Assembly: GCA_903904635.1 (NCBI GenBank) | Contig: CAIVDH010000219.1 | Span: forward strand, 1-17,627 | Origin: an uncultured Burkholderiales bacterium | GTDB taxonomy: Bacteria > Pseudomonadota > Gammaproteobacteria > Burkholderiales > Burkholderiaceae_D | Direction: 5' to 3' | Length of the DNA: 17,627 bases | Shown: in pieces, positions 1 to 8,305 of the stretch | How the letters are laid out: each line of letters opens with the position of its first letter | How positions within the stretch are numbered: position 1 is the stretch's first letter | The notes under the pieces: model-generated | The model's input: the letters and a program-made list of their open reading frames with translations, nothing else | Database searches by the model: none | What the model was told of the DNA's origin: nothing | Made by a program: the position numbers and the translations under genes

Positions 1-698
1 TGCATGCCATCATCAAGACCACGCTGCTGGCTGAGCCGCTTAGCCAGTTTACGCTGGTGTATGGCAATCGCGCTTCTTCCTCTGTGATATTTCGTGAAGC
101 ACTGGCTGAATTAAAAGATCAGTTTCTTGAACGCTTAAGCTTAATTTACATCATGAGCCGTGAGCAGCAAGATATCGAACTTTTCAATGGCCGCATCAAT
201 GCAGAAAAATGCAAGGCACTCTGCAGTCAGTGGATACATCTGCCCGATATGGCGACCACTTTCATCTGTGGACCAGAACAAATGATGCATGAAGTATCCG
301 CCACCTTGATAGAACTAGGCATGGCCAAAGAACAGATCAAGGCCGAGCTGTTCGCCGCCAGTGCGCCGACCAAGCGCCAACAGTCTGACTCTGCCCGCAT
401 AACGGGCCAACAGCATTGTGAAGTGACCGTCATCGTCGATGGCCGCCATCTGGCCTTTACCATGCAAAAAGAAAAAGAGTCTGTATTGGATGCAGGCCTA
501 AAGCAAGGCATAGATCTGCGCTATGCCTGCAAAGGCGGCGTCTGTTCTACCTGCCGCTGTAAAGTCATAGAAGGTAAAGTCGATATGGACGCCAACTATG
601 CACTGGAAGATTATGAAATCGCACGCGGCTTTGTGCTGTCTTGTCAGTCATTTCCTTCCACCGATACCCTCACACTCGATTTTGATCAGGAAAATTAA
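1..698 (+). CDS. paaE: 1,2-phenylacetyl-CoA epoxidase reductase subunit PaaE, C-terminal part
   Basis: This is the 3' portion of an open reading frame that enters from the left edge. The frame reads from base 3 without a stop, giving HAIIKTTLLAEPLSQFTLVYGNR, so the GTG at 57 is internal and not a start. PaaE is the flavin/iron-sulfur reductase that passes electrons from NAD(P)H to the diiron PaaABC(D) epoxidase acting on phenylacetyl-CoA in the cytoplasm. Visible parts are the end of the ferredoxin-reductase nucleotide-binding domain (motif ICGPEQMM, bases about 264-287) and a plant-type 2Fe-2S ferredoxin domain. The four ligand cysteines lie in YACKGGVCSTC and LSCQSFP, the first codon being at 528. 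The FAD-binding N-terminus is outside the window. The gene ends one base before paaG, so the two are co-transcribed. Assignment is firm because of domain order and the paaG-I-K neighbours. Confidence 0.95.
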   Translation, partial: HAIIKTTLLAEPLSQFTLVYGNRASSSVIFREALAELKDQFLERLSLIYIMSREQQDIELFNGRINAEKCKALCSQWIHLPDMATTFICGPEQMMHEVSATLIELGMAKEQIKAELFAASAPTKRQQSDSARITGQQHCEVTVIVDGRHLAFTMQKEKESVLDAGLKQGIDLRYACKGGVCSTCRCKVIEGKVDMDANYALEDYEIARGFVLSCQSFPSTDTLTLDFDQEN

Positions 699-699
699 A

Positions 700-1476
700 A
701 TGAATTATGAAAATATTTTATTTGATACTCAAAACGGTATCGCACGCATTACCTTAAATCGCCCTGAAAAATTAAACAGCTTTACCTCCGCCATGCATAT
801 TGAGCTGCAAGATGCGATAGCGCATATCAATGCAGATAAATCTTTGCGTGTATTGGTGCTCACTGGAGCCGGTCGCGGTTTTTGCGCAGGACAAGATCTG
901 GCCGATGTCGCCGGCAAAGATGGCTTGGGCGATCTCGTTAAAAAATACTACAGCCCGTTGGTGCAAGCGATACGTGATTTACCTATGCCAGTCATTGCTG
1001 CAGTCAATGGTGTCGCTGCTGGTGCAGGTGCCAATCTGGCGCTGGCCTGCGATATCGTCATCGCAGCGCGCTCGGCCAGTTTTGTGGAAGCCTTTTGTCG
1101 TCTCGGCTTGATACCGGATACGGGTGGCACTTATGTATTACCGCGTTTATTAGGATCAGCCCGCGCAACAGGGCTTGCGATGTTAGGCGACAAACTCAGC
1201 GCCGAGCGTGCCGAGAGCTGGGGGCTGATCTGGCAATGCGTAGATGATGACAAGCTGGCAGCCGAGGTCGATAAATTAGCCACACATTTTTCTACTGCAC
1301 CCACATTAGGCTTGGTCAGAACCAAACAGGCGTTTCAGGCAAGTAGCAGCAACACCTATGCGCAACAACTCACACTCGAAGGCGAGATGATGGAAGAGCT
1401 GGGCAATAGTCATGATTATCATGAAGGCGTTGCCGCATTCATTGCAAAGCGCCCACCGCAGTTTCAAGGAAAGTAA
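700..1476 (+). CDS. paaG: 2-(1,2-epoxy-1,2-dihydrophenyl)acetyl-CoA isomerase PaaG
   Basis: A crotonase-fold protein of 258 residues, the usual PaaG length. It converts the ring-1,2-epoxide of phenylacetyl-CoA to the oxepin form before ring opening by PaaZ. Recognisable blocks are LNRPEKLNSF (residues 19-28), GAGRGFCAGQDL (57-68, oxyanion-hole strand), NGVAAGAGANLALACDIVIAA (103-123) and GLIPDTGGTY (136-145). Asp140 corresponds to the catalytic Asp of E. coli PaaG, and the C-terminus FIAKRPPQF is typical. I chose ATG 700 over the longer upstream frame because the homologous N-terminus begins here, an AGGA ribosome site sits at 687-690, and the extension would lie inside paaE. It lies one base after paaE and two bases before paaI. 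A generic enoyl-CoA hydratase is the alternative, but the context favours PaaG. Confidence 0.93.
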   Translation: MNYENILFDTQNGIARITLNRPEKLNSFTSAMHIELQDAIAHINADKSLRVLVLTGAGRGFCAGQDLADVAGKDGLGDLVKKYYSPLVQAIRDLPMPVIAAVNGVAAGAGANLALACDIVIAARSASFVEAFCRLGLIPDTGGTYVLPRLLGSARATGLAMLGDKLSAERAESWGLIWQCVDDDKLAAEVDKLATHFSTAPTLGLVRTKQAFQASSSNTYAQQLTLEGEMMEELGNSHDYHEGVAAFIAKRPPQFQGK

Positions 1477-1478
1477 AC

Positions 1479-1919
1479 ATGACAGATTCCCCTGCTGCTG
1501 CAGACGCACTCGCCAAAGCCACCGCAGCAGACATGTATGCGCGTGATCATGCCACGCAGGCACTGGGTATAAAAATTATGTCAGTCACTGCCGGTCATGC
1601 CTCAATGCAGATGATAGTGCGGCACGATATGTTAAACGGCCACCAGACTTGTCATGGCGGTTTTATTTTTACGTTGGCTGATTCAGCCTTTGCATTTGCC
1701 TGTAATAGCTACAACATTCAAGCTGTTGCAGCAGGCTGCACGATAGAATTTTTAGCGCCTGCATGTGAAGGTGATTTGCTAGTTGCCAGCGCTACAGAAC
1801 AAACCCGTAGCGGTAAGACCGGTATTTATGATGTGGAAGTCGTCAATCAGGACGGCAAAAAAATTGCGCTATTTCGTGGCAAGTCACATCAGATTAAAGG
1901 CGATGTAATAAAAAAATAA
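1479..1919 (+). CDS. paaI: Hydroxyphenylacetyl-CoA thioesterase PaaI
   Basis: A hotdog-fold thioesterase of 146 residues, close to the family's usual length of about 140. PaaI hydrolyses (hydroxy)phenylacetyl-CoA esters and is thought to rescue CoA from dead-end intermediates of the pathway. The core HGGFIFTLADSAFAFACNS spans residues 59-77. Asn53, His59, Gly60 and Asp68 align with Asn46, His52, Gly53 and Asp61 of the E. coli enzyme, Asp being the catalytic residue. ATG 1479 is two bases after the paaG stop, with AAGGAAAG at 1466-1473 as ribosome site, so translation is probably coupled to paaG. The protein ends in a Lys-rich tail. A 51-bp AT-rich gap separates it from paaK. Confidence 0.93.
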   Translation: MTDSPAAADALAKATAADMYARDHATQALGIKIMSVTAGHASMQMIVRHDMLNGHQTCHGGFIFTLADSAFAFACNSYNIQAVAAGCTIEFLAPACEGDLLVASATEQTRSGKTGIYDVEVVNQDGKKIALFRGKSHQIKGDVIKK

Positions 1920-1970
1920 AATTAAAAAAATTAAGTAGCAATAAAAAAATATAAAAATACGGAGACAAAC

Positions 1971-3281
1971 ATGGCCCACCGCCATCCCAAGCCCAGCGAG
2001 CTAGAGCCGATAGAAACGGCCAGCCGCGATGAACTACAAAATCTGCAATTAACACGCCTGCGATGGTCATTGCAGCATGCCTATCAAAACGTGCCGCATT
2101 ATCGAGCCGCCTTTGATGCACAAGGCGTACATCCTGATGATCTGAAATCATTATCTGATCTGGCAAAATTTCCATTTACAGGTAAAGCAGATTTACGCGC
2201 CAATTATCCGTTCGGCATGTTTGCCGTGCCGCGTGAGCAGGTAGCGCGCATACACGCTTCTTCAGGCACAACCGGCAAGCCCACAGTGGTTGGCTATACC
2301 AGCAAAGACATAGACAACTGGTCTAATCTGGTTGCACGTTCAATTCGCGCCTCCGGTGGCCGTGCCGGTGACATTGTCCATGTCGCTTACGGCTATGGCT
2401 TGTTCACAGGTGGACTGGGTGCGCACTATGGCGCAGAAAGACTGGGCTGTACCGTCATTCCCATGTCAGGCGGACAAACAGAAAAACAAGTGCAGCTGAT
2501 TTGTGATTTTAAACCTGACATCATCATGGTCACGCCTTCTTACATGCTCAATATCATTGAAGAATTTACGCGGCAAGGGATAGACGCTGCTGCCAGTTCT
2601 TTAAAGATCGGTATCTTCGGCGCAGAGCCTTGGACGGACGCGATGCGTACTGAAATCGAGCAGCGCGGCGGACTTGATGCGGTGGATATTTATGGTTTGT
2701 CTGAAGTGATGGGCCCGGGTGTAGCCAATGAATGTATAGAAAGTAAAGATGGCCCAGTAATTTGGGAAGATCATTTTTATCCGGAAATAATTGATCCTGT
2801 CACTGGCGCAGTGCTGCCCGATGGCGAGATGGGTGAATTAGTGTTTACCTCATTGTCCAAAGAAGCGATGCCGGTCATACGCTACCGTACCCGCGACCTG
2901 ACGCGCCTGCTGCCACCAACTTCACGCGCGATGCGCCGTATGGGAAAAATCACTGGCCGCTCAGATGATATGTTGATCATACGTGGTGTAAATTTATTTC
3001 CCAGTCAGGTAGAAGAGATGCTGTTGCAGTTTTCTGCGTTGGCGCCGCACTATCAATTAGTACTGACACGTGATGGTCATCTGGATGTGCTTGATGTGCT
3101 GGTTGAAGCGCGTGATGAAGCTTCATTTGCTGCGGCAGTCAACGATGGTGCTGCGCTGGAGCAGCAGATCAAAGCGTATATTGGTGTGTCATGCAAGATC
3201 GCTGTGTTGCAGCCACATGGCGTAGAGCGCACGCAGACTGGCAAAGCGCGACGGGTGGTGGACAAGCGAAATTTAAACTGA
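1971..3281 (+). CDS. paaK: Phenylacetate-CoA ligase PaaK
   Basis: An adenylate-forming ligase of 436 residues, normal for PaaK. It activates phenylacetate with ATP and CoA to phenylacetyl-CoA, the first step of the aerobic hybrid pathway. Core motifs are present: the P-loop ASSGTTGK (residues 96-103), YGYGLFTGGLGAHYGAERLGC (140-160), IFGAEPW (215-221), YGLSEVMGPGVANEC (241-255), the RTRDLT block (306-311) and GRSDDMLIIRGVNLFP (329-344). The C-terminal subdomain follows to residue 436, ending in the Lys-rich segment expected to carry the catalytic Lys (GKARRVVDKR). A GGAG ribosome site at 1960-1963 precedes ATG 1971. It is the last gene of the paa block here; the next gene is on the other strand and converges. 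The transport and regulatory genes of the pathway are not visible. Confidence 0.96.
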   Translation: MAHRHPKPSELEPIETASRDELQNLQLTRLRWSLQHAYQNVPHYRAAFDAQGVHPDDLKSLSDLAKFPFTGKADLRANYPFGMFAVPREQVARIHASSGTTGKPTVVGYTSKDIDNWSNLVARSIRASGGRAGDIVHVAYGYGLFTGGLGAHYGAERLGCTVIPMSGGQTEKQVQLICDFKPDIIMVTPSYMLNIIEEFTRQGIDAAASSLKIGIFGAEPWTDAMRTEIEQRGGLDAVDIYGLSEVMGPGVANECIESKDGPVIWEDHFYPEIIDPVTGAVLPDGEMGELVFTSLSKEAMPVIRYRTRDLTRLLPPTSRAMRRMGKITGRSDDMLIIRGVNLFPSQVEEMLLQFSALAPHYQLVLTRDGHLDVLDVLVEARDEASFAAAVNDGAALEQQIKAYIGVSCKIAVLQPHGVERTQTGKARRVVDKRNLN

Positions 3282-3354
3282 GCCACTGACGTTGGTGGCT
3301 TCTTCGTAAAGCTACAGGATCGGCATACTTCTGCTGATGCAAATATCCCGATCC
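3281..3354. other. Two dyad symmetries between convergent paaK and RTX gene
   Basis: The short convergent gap contains two inverted repeats. AGCCAC at 3281-3286 pairs with GTGGCT at 3295-3300. GGATCGG at 3317-3323 pairs perfectly with CCGATCC at 3348-3354 across a 24-base loop. Neither is followed by a good T-tract on either strand, so a terminator role is only a guess from position. Confidence 0.3.
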
Positions 3355-3368
3355 CAGTCCTTGCTCTA

Positions 3369-4503
3369 TCAAGTAAAGATAAAATCTGCTGCTGTCAATT
3401 CGGTCACGCCGATCAGCGTAATCGTATTAGTGCCGAATGTGATCACGGTATTTGTCGCTGTTCCTGACAGATGATCCCCCAGCGCCTCGAAATCAGCGGC
3501 AAGGCCATGCAATTCGATTTTGTCTTCGCCATGGCGGAAGTCATGGATGGTGTCGGTTCCGTTATTGGCAGAAAAAACAAACACATCATGACCGGTGGTG
3601 ACCTGGCTTAGGTCAATTCCGTTCTGAATATAAGAACGCGCAATATCGCCCCACATGTCATCCTTGCCGGTCGCGCTGATTAAGCGGTCATTGCCGCAAA
3701 TTTCGATTCCAGAGGAATAAAACTGGGCATCGCCGAAGAGGTAGTTGGATCCAGTCCCGCCAGTTAGCACATCATTGCCGCTGACTGTTTTCCATGTAAC
3801 CGGCATCGCCGAAGAGGTAGTTGGTTCCAGTCCCGCCAGTCAGCACATCATTGCCGCCTTGACTGTTATACATGGATCCGACATCGCCATAGAGGTAGTT
3901 GGTTTGGGATCCAGACCCGCCATTGAGCACATCATTGCCGCCCCGACTATAAGACATGTAAATGGCATCGCCTAAGAGTTGATTCTCTAGGGATCCAGCC
4001 CCGCCATTCAGCACATCATTACCGCCTTGACTGTTAGTCATGTAGAAGGCATCGCCGTAGAGGTAGTTGTCTGCGTATCCAGACCCGCCAGTCAGCACAT
4101 CATTGCCGCCCCGACTGTTAATCATGGAGAGGGCATCGCCGAGGAGGTAGTTGTATGTGGATCCAGCCCCAGCCCCGCCAGTCAGCACATCATTGCCGCC
4201 CTGACTGTTATACATGTTAGTGGCATCGCCGTAGAGGATGTTGAATGTGGATCCAGCCCCGCCAGTCAGCACATCATTGCCGCCCTTACTGTCATACATG
4301 GAATAGGCATCGCCGTAGAGGTAGTTGACTTGGTAGCCAGCCCCGCCAGTTCCGCCAGTCAGCACATCATTGCCTCCTTTACTATTATTGATGCTTTCGG
4401 CATCCCCAAAAAGGAAATTAGTTTCCCCGTCGATCCCGACCAGATTTTGGCCTTTCGCCCTGACATTAAGCGTTCCTTCTGCATCACCATAGATTGTTGC
4501 CAT
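3369..4503 (-). pseudogene. RTX-like calcium-binding repeat protein, interrupted by a frameshift
   Basis: Reading right to left, ATG at 4503 opens a frame (MATIYGDAEGTLNVR...) preceded by the ribosome site AAGGA eight bases upstream. An earlier in-frame ATG at 4548 lacks such a site. After a short N-terminal region come eight units of about 28 residues, each with GGNDVL(T/N)GG and (N)YLYGDA-like strands, the glycine/aspartate turns typical of RTX calcium-binding proteins. In the eighth unit two bases are missing at about 3780-3783, so this frame stops at 3772-3774. The rest continues in a second frame (3369-3806). That second part has a ninth degenerate unit and a typical RTX C-terminal export segment: GHDVFVFSANNGTDTIHDFRHGEDKIELHG, ending ADFIFT. 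Restored, the protein would be about 378 residues, acidic, and probably secreted by a type I system, which is not encoded here. The cause could be a true mutation or a sequencing error in a repetitive tract. No enzymatic domain is visible. Confidence 0.85.
3766..4380 (-). repeat. Tandem repeats of 78-93 bp encoding RTX-like units
   Basis: The near-invariant plus-strand block AGCACATCATTGCC (or its one-base variants) begins at 3766, 3842, 3926, 4010, 4094, 4184, 4268 and 4361. The spacings are 76, 84, 84, 84, 90, 84 and 93 bp. All except the first are multiples of three; the 76-bp spacing is the unit with the 2-bp deletion and would otherwise be 78. Each unit encodes one GGNDVL turn plus one YGDA turn. 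The variation between units is concentrated in the linkers, fitting coding repeats that expand and contract by whole codons. Confidence 0.9.
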
Positions 4504-4642
4504 GTTATTTCCTTTATCAATAAATTCAGAAGAGAGAAATTTCTCCACTGGCAGCCCGATGTAGCGCGGTTAAGCACGGCATTGCTGGTCCGGGTAGCCT
4601 GGCCAGATGCTTGCAAATGCTTGCTGTTGGAAACATGATTGG

Positions 4643-4671
4643 CTTATAGAAGAGAAGACGATTGATGTAAA
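4643..4671 (-). promoter_or_regulatory. Predicted sigma-70 promoter of the RTX gene
   Basis: On the minus strand TTTACA (4671-4666) is followed after exactly 17 bases by TATAAG (4648-4643). Each hexamer matches the consensus at five of six positions. Transcription would start near 4636, leaving an untranslated leader of about 130 bases before ATG 4503. This would let the RTX gene be expressed separately from the exporter operon that ends at 4765. Confidence 0.65.
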
Positions 4672-4675
4672 TCAA
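4662..4675. promoter_or_regulatory. FNR/CRP-family operator-like palindrome
   Basis: The minus strand reads TTGATTTACATCAA, a perfect match to the FNR-type consensus TTGAT-N4-ATCAA. It is centred at about -32.5 relative to the predicted start and completely contains the -35 hexamer. Binding there would be expected to block RNA polymerase, so repression is the simplest reading (for FNR itself, repression under low oxygen). Which family member binds cannot be decided from sequence. Confidence 0.65.
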
Positions 4676-4764
4676 ACCGGCGGCATTAGCAACATAGGCT
4701 TAGTACATCAGAAAGTAAGGCAGTTGTTTTTAGGGGAGTAATTTAAAAAGTAAAGTGAGTTTAT

Positions 4765-5958
4765 TTAACTGGCTTGCGCTACCCGATCCCCATCCCGTAG
4801 CTGATTACCGGTAAATCTCACCACTTGTGTGCCTGCTTCGATGCCACTAATAATTTGGACGTCATCACGATTACGCCAGCCTATTTGCACTGGTCTTGAT
4901 CTTGCGCGATTATTTTCAATGACAAATACATGCCATTTATCCCCGACCCGAAACACACTACTACCCGGAATTTTCAACACCCGTTCGCTGCGCCAAATGA
5001 TGATGCGCGCTTCTACCCGATAACCATCACCCAGACTCTGTAAATTATCTATCGGGTCTGCAATCACATAGACGCGCTGTTCTTCTATGCCCAGCGCTGA
5101 TATTTTTGTAAAGGCCACAGGCTCTATCAGTTTTACCTGAGCACGCAGTGCAGCAGAACCACCCCAGTCTTGCAGCAGCACTGTCATGCCCGGCTTAGTC
5201 TTCACCGCATCAGGTGACAATACATCGACCACCACTTCGAAGCTTGTCGGGTCGCCGATGGTGATAAGCGGCGTGCCTGCTGCTAATGTGCGTTCGCTTT
5301 GCTGCTGCACATTGATTATTTTTCCGGAAACTGGCGCAAGTAGGGTAATAGTCTGATGTGGGGACTGATGAATAGCTTCATCGGCAGCGCGTGCCGATTC
5401 TGCTTCAGCCGTTGCTGCCAGTTCGCGTGCATGTGCAGCTTGTGCAACGGCACGGGCAGTTTCTTCTGCGGTAACAGCCTTATCTTCTGCCTGACGTGAT
5501 AAAAATTTTTCTTGTACTAGTCGACTGATGCGTAGGCGTTCACGCGTAGCCATTTGAAATTCAGCTTGTGCCTGCTTATGTTGCAGGCGCATCTCAGTCA
5601 CATGTGCAGTGGCGGCATTAAGACGGGCTCGGATTTGCTGGCGGTTTTGTATATCTACTGGCAGGGGCAGCAAATAAGCCACCACATCACCTTGCCTGAC
5701 CTGATCGCCTACTCGCAATGGCATGCGTTGCATGCTGGCGGCTACTGGCGAGGCAACTACATAATGGTCCCGCATCCGTACCATACCCAGGTTATCAATA
5801 CTCACCATCATGCTGCCTACATTGGCTGTGGCCAACTCCAGCTTTAAAGGCTTGGGTGAAAATAACCACCACATTAAAAAAATGGACGCAGCAACGGCTG
5901 CTGCTGTCATCCAGCGTTTACGGCTTAATAGCGCGCCGATTTTATTAATGTTATTCAC
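4765..5958 (-). CDS. Periplasmic adaptor (HlyD/MacA-like membrane fusion protein) of an ABC exporter
   Basis: A protein of 397 residues starting with GTG at 5958; no nearby in-frame ATG exists. It has an N-terminal anchor helix (about residues 16-33, WMTAAAVAASIFLMWWLF), then a lipoyl/barrel-sandwich half (VASPVAASMQRMPLRVGDQVRQGDVVAYLLPLP). A long Ala/Glu/Gln-rich coiled-coil hairpin spans about 105-195, followed by the second sandwich half (LLAPVSGKIINVQQQSERTLAAGTPLITIGD) and beta-barrel domains. Such adaptors bridge an inner-membrane exporter and an outer-membrane channel. Its start overlaps the end of the permease gene (GTGAATAA), so translation is coupled and the two act together. No TolC-like channel gene is in the window. 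The substrate cannot be predicted. Confidence 0.88.
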   Translation of the reverse strand: MNNINKIGALLSRKRWMTAAAVAASIFLMWWLFSPKPLKLELATANVGSMMVSIDNLGMVRMRDHYVVASPVAASMQRMPLRVGDQVRQGDVVAYLLPLPVDIQNRQQIRARLNAATAHVTEMRLQHKQAQAEFQMATRERLRISRLVQEKFLSRQAEDKAVTAEETARAVAQAAHARELAATAEAESARAADEAIHQSPHQTITLLAPVSGKIINVQQQSERTLAAGTPLITIGDPTSFEVVVDVLSPDAVKTKPGMTVLLQDWGGSAALRAQVKLIEPVAFTKISALGIEEQRVYVIADPIDNLQSLGDGYRVEARIIIWRSERVLKIPGSSVFRVGDKWHVFVIENNRARSRPVQIGWRNRDDVQIISGIEAGTQVVRFTGNQLRDGDRVAQAS

Positions 5959-8305
5959 GTGTTTTTAACACATCAATCAGATTTTGCTTTTTCAAACGCT
6001 GCCATATTAATAGCGCAGAACCAGTTGCAGAAATTAACATCACCGCTATGGTTGAAAAATAAGTACGCGTGCTGACCACCAACGGTATACGAAACAGCTC
6101 TTGCGATAAAAGATGGGCAATCAGCGCAGCTAGTGCATAGCCTATGCCGCAGGCAAGTGGCAGCGATAGAAAAGTCAGCAATGCCTGTTCGGTGAGTAAA
6201 AGCTGCGCCACCTCGCGCTGACTAAATCCCAATACACGCAGGCTGGCCAGTTCGGTTGCATGTTCTGAAAGTGAAATGCGTGCAGAGTTATAAATAACGC
6301 CAGCAACAATCACGCAGGCAAAACCAATTAGCACCATATTATTGATACGGATATTTTCAGCAACCGTATCAAGAAAACTTTGCAGTGTTGCTTCGCGCAG
6401 ACTGACGCTGGAGACTGCTGGCGTGGCCTTGAGCGTGCGATACAGTGATTCAAGATACAGCGGATCGACAGCAAGTAAAGCCCCGCTAATAGCAGGCTCT
6501 TGCTGTAGTAATGAATTTAGCAATGCTAAATTCATGTAAGCGAAACTGCCTATAGGCTCATTAATAATGCGCGTAATTTTTTGAGTTATCTGCTGACGTC
6601 TGCCGGTTAGAAATTCCATGATGATTTCGTCGCCCGTTTTTGCATGCAACATATCAGCCAATGCACGGCTTAATATCAAACCGGATTCTGGCAGCTCAAT
6701 TGATTTCTCATTTTCATCCAACGTCAGCCGCAGTTGTCGCTGCTGGCCCAGTCCTGTAAGCGCAGTTCTTTTTTTGCGATGTGCAAAGCGCATTACAACG
6801 GCTTGCGTTAAAAATTCCTCCGCCCGTAATACGCCCGGTAGTCTGGCTACCTGATGCATCACCGATAGATTGCGCAATTCATTGAAGGTGATGGTGACAT
6901 CATCACGCTGCGCAAGTCGAAATTGTAGCCTTATGATTTCATGGAGCGAGTCAAATGAAAACTGGCCTGTCACCATGAGCGCGCCCGACAAGGCCAACCC
7001 CAATATGGTCAGGCCAGTCTTAACACGATGACGGGCAAGATTGCGCAAGACCATACGCAATGGCAGCGACAGCCAACTCTGCAGACCAGTTTTTTCCATC
7101 CATCCTGCTGTATAAATTCCGGGTGCATCTGCCAGCATGGCTATTGCAGGTGTGAGGCGCAATACGCGCTGTACAGCCAGACTGGCGCCTATGGCTGCTG
7201 CTAACACTGTCATCAGCATCGCACTGATGATGACAGTAGCGGAGAGCTGAAAGTTTAATGCCGGAAAATGATAAAAGCGCGCATACAGATGTGCCAGTCC
7301 AGATCCCAGCCAGCCACCCAACACAATGCCGGCCAACCCACCTGCAGCCACAGTGAGCATGGCAAATTGCAGATAATGCAGTCCTACGTCAAAATTTCGA
7401 TAACCAAAACTTTTTAATAATCCTATCTGTCCCCGCTGCAGCGCAGTCAGTCGTAGCAGCACGTTATGGATCAGGAATGCTGCTACGCCTAAAAATATCG
7501 CCGGTATGATGCTGGCACTGACGCGTGTTTGTGCCAGTTCATTTTCTAAAAACTGATGTGAGAGTTGTTCATCCCGCCCAATTGCACCCAGACCGCCGTA
7601 TCGGCTGAGTAAATTATCCAGCCTGCGTATCACCTCAGCTTCACTGGCACCAGGTGCCAGCCGTATGCTCAGATCATTACAGCCGTCGCGCATATTGAGT
7701 AAACCGGATAATGCTTCTCTGTCCATCCACAGCACACCAAAGCGCCGGTTGTCCGGAAAGCTGTTGCCGCGAATTTCACTAATATATTCAGGTGAAATGG
7801 CAATGCCGGTAATGTGCAATTTATCGCGTCGGCCATTGATGACGGCATGGATGTCCATGCCAGCTCGTAATTGGTTTGCAGCAGAAAATGCTTCACTAAT
7901 TAATATTTCATGTTGATTGCCCGGCAGCGGCATTCGGCCTGCACGCAAATGAATTTGATTGAGACCGCCTGCCATGCTCAACGACACCAGCCTGCCGGTA
8001 GCCGGCTCTGACAAGCCCTGTATATCTAATGCGGCTTCAAATACGATGCGAGCTTCCACCATAGCCACGCCGGGTAGTTGTTGCACTGCTGGGATGATGC
8101 TTAGTGGTGCGCGTTTAAAACTGACAAACACATCAGCAAAACGATAATTGGTGTAATACGATGTTTGCACTTCTCTTAATGCTTCATAAGCACCACGCAA
8201 CGTAACAAAGCTGGCTATGCCGCATAGCGCAACAGCAGCGATTGCTACGCCTTGACCACGCAGCCGCCACAGATCACGCCAGAGTTTTAGGTGCAGCTTT
8301 ACCAT
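5951..8305 (-). CDS. MacB/FtsX-superfamily ABC transporter permease, two-FtsX-domain type
   Basis: A large permease of 784 residues. A first transmembrane helix (about 18-37, [21 protein letters not shown]) is followed by a large periplasmic domain (about 40-265). Next come three helices ending near residue 400, a fifth near 430-455 ([20 protein letters not shown]), a second periplasmic domain, and three final helices to about 775. This duplicated FtsX arrangement is typical of type VII (mechanotransmission) exporters, which move lipids, peptides or other molecules from the periplasmic side. The cytoplasmic motifs [12 protein letters not shown] and [15 protein letters not shown] are the usual coupling helices after each first helix of a bundle. 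ATG 8305 overlaps the ATPase stop (ATGGTAA). Partners are the ATPase upstream and the adaptor downstream. Substrate unknown. Confidence 0.9.
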   Translation of the reverse strand: MVKLHLKLWRDLWRLRGQGVAIAAVALCGIASFVTLRGAYEALREVQTSYYTNYRFADVFVSFKRAPLSIIPAVQQLPGVAMVEARIVFEAALDIQGLSEPATGRLVSLSMAGGLNQIHLRAGRMPLPGNQHEILISEAFSAANQLRAGMDIHAVINGRRDKLHITGIAISPEYISEIRGNSFPDNRRFGVLWMDREALSGLLNMRDGCNDLSIRLAPGASEAEVIRRLDNLLSRYGGLGAIGRDEQLSHQFLENELAQTRVSASIIPAIFLGVAAFLIHNVLLRLTALQRGQIGLLKSFGYRNFDVGLHYLQFAMLTVAAGGLAGIVLGGWLGSGLAHLYARFYHFPALNFQLSATVIISAMLMTVLAAAIGASLAVQRVLRLTPAIAMLADAPGIYTAGWMEKTGLQSWLSLPLRMVLRNLARHRVKTGLTILGLALSGALMVTGQFSFDSLHEIIRLQFRLAQRDDVTITFNELRNLSVMHQVARLPGVLRAEEFLTQAVVMRFAHRKKRTALTGLGQQRQLRLTLDENEKSIELPESGLILSRALADMLHAKTGDEIIMEFLTGRRQQITQKITRIINEPIGSFAYMNLALLNSLLQQEPAISGALLAVDPLYLESLYRTLKATPAVSSVSLREATLQSFLDTVAENIRINNMVLIGFACVIVAGVIYNSARISLSEHATELASLRVLGFSQREVAQLLLTEQALLTFLSLPLACGIGYALAALIAHLLSQELFRIPLVVSTRTYFSTIAVMLISATGSALLIWQRLKKQNLIDVLKTRE

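Noticed and set aside
598..700. N-terminal extension of PaaG from base 598
   Set aside because: It overlaps the paaE ferredoxin domain, has no homologous sequence, and ATG 700 has a good ribosome site.
3766..4380. CRISPR array
   Set aside because: The repeats keep codon phase, encode RTX turns, and have related rather than unique spacers.
3745..4638. Long plus-strand open frames opposite the RTX repeats
   Set aside because: They are the mirror of a periodic coding repeat: the minus-strand frame has RTX motifs and a ribosome site, while the plus-strand translations are repetitive without any known domain.
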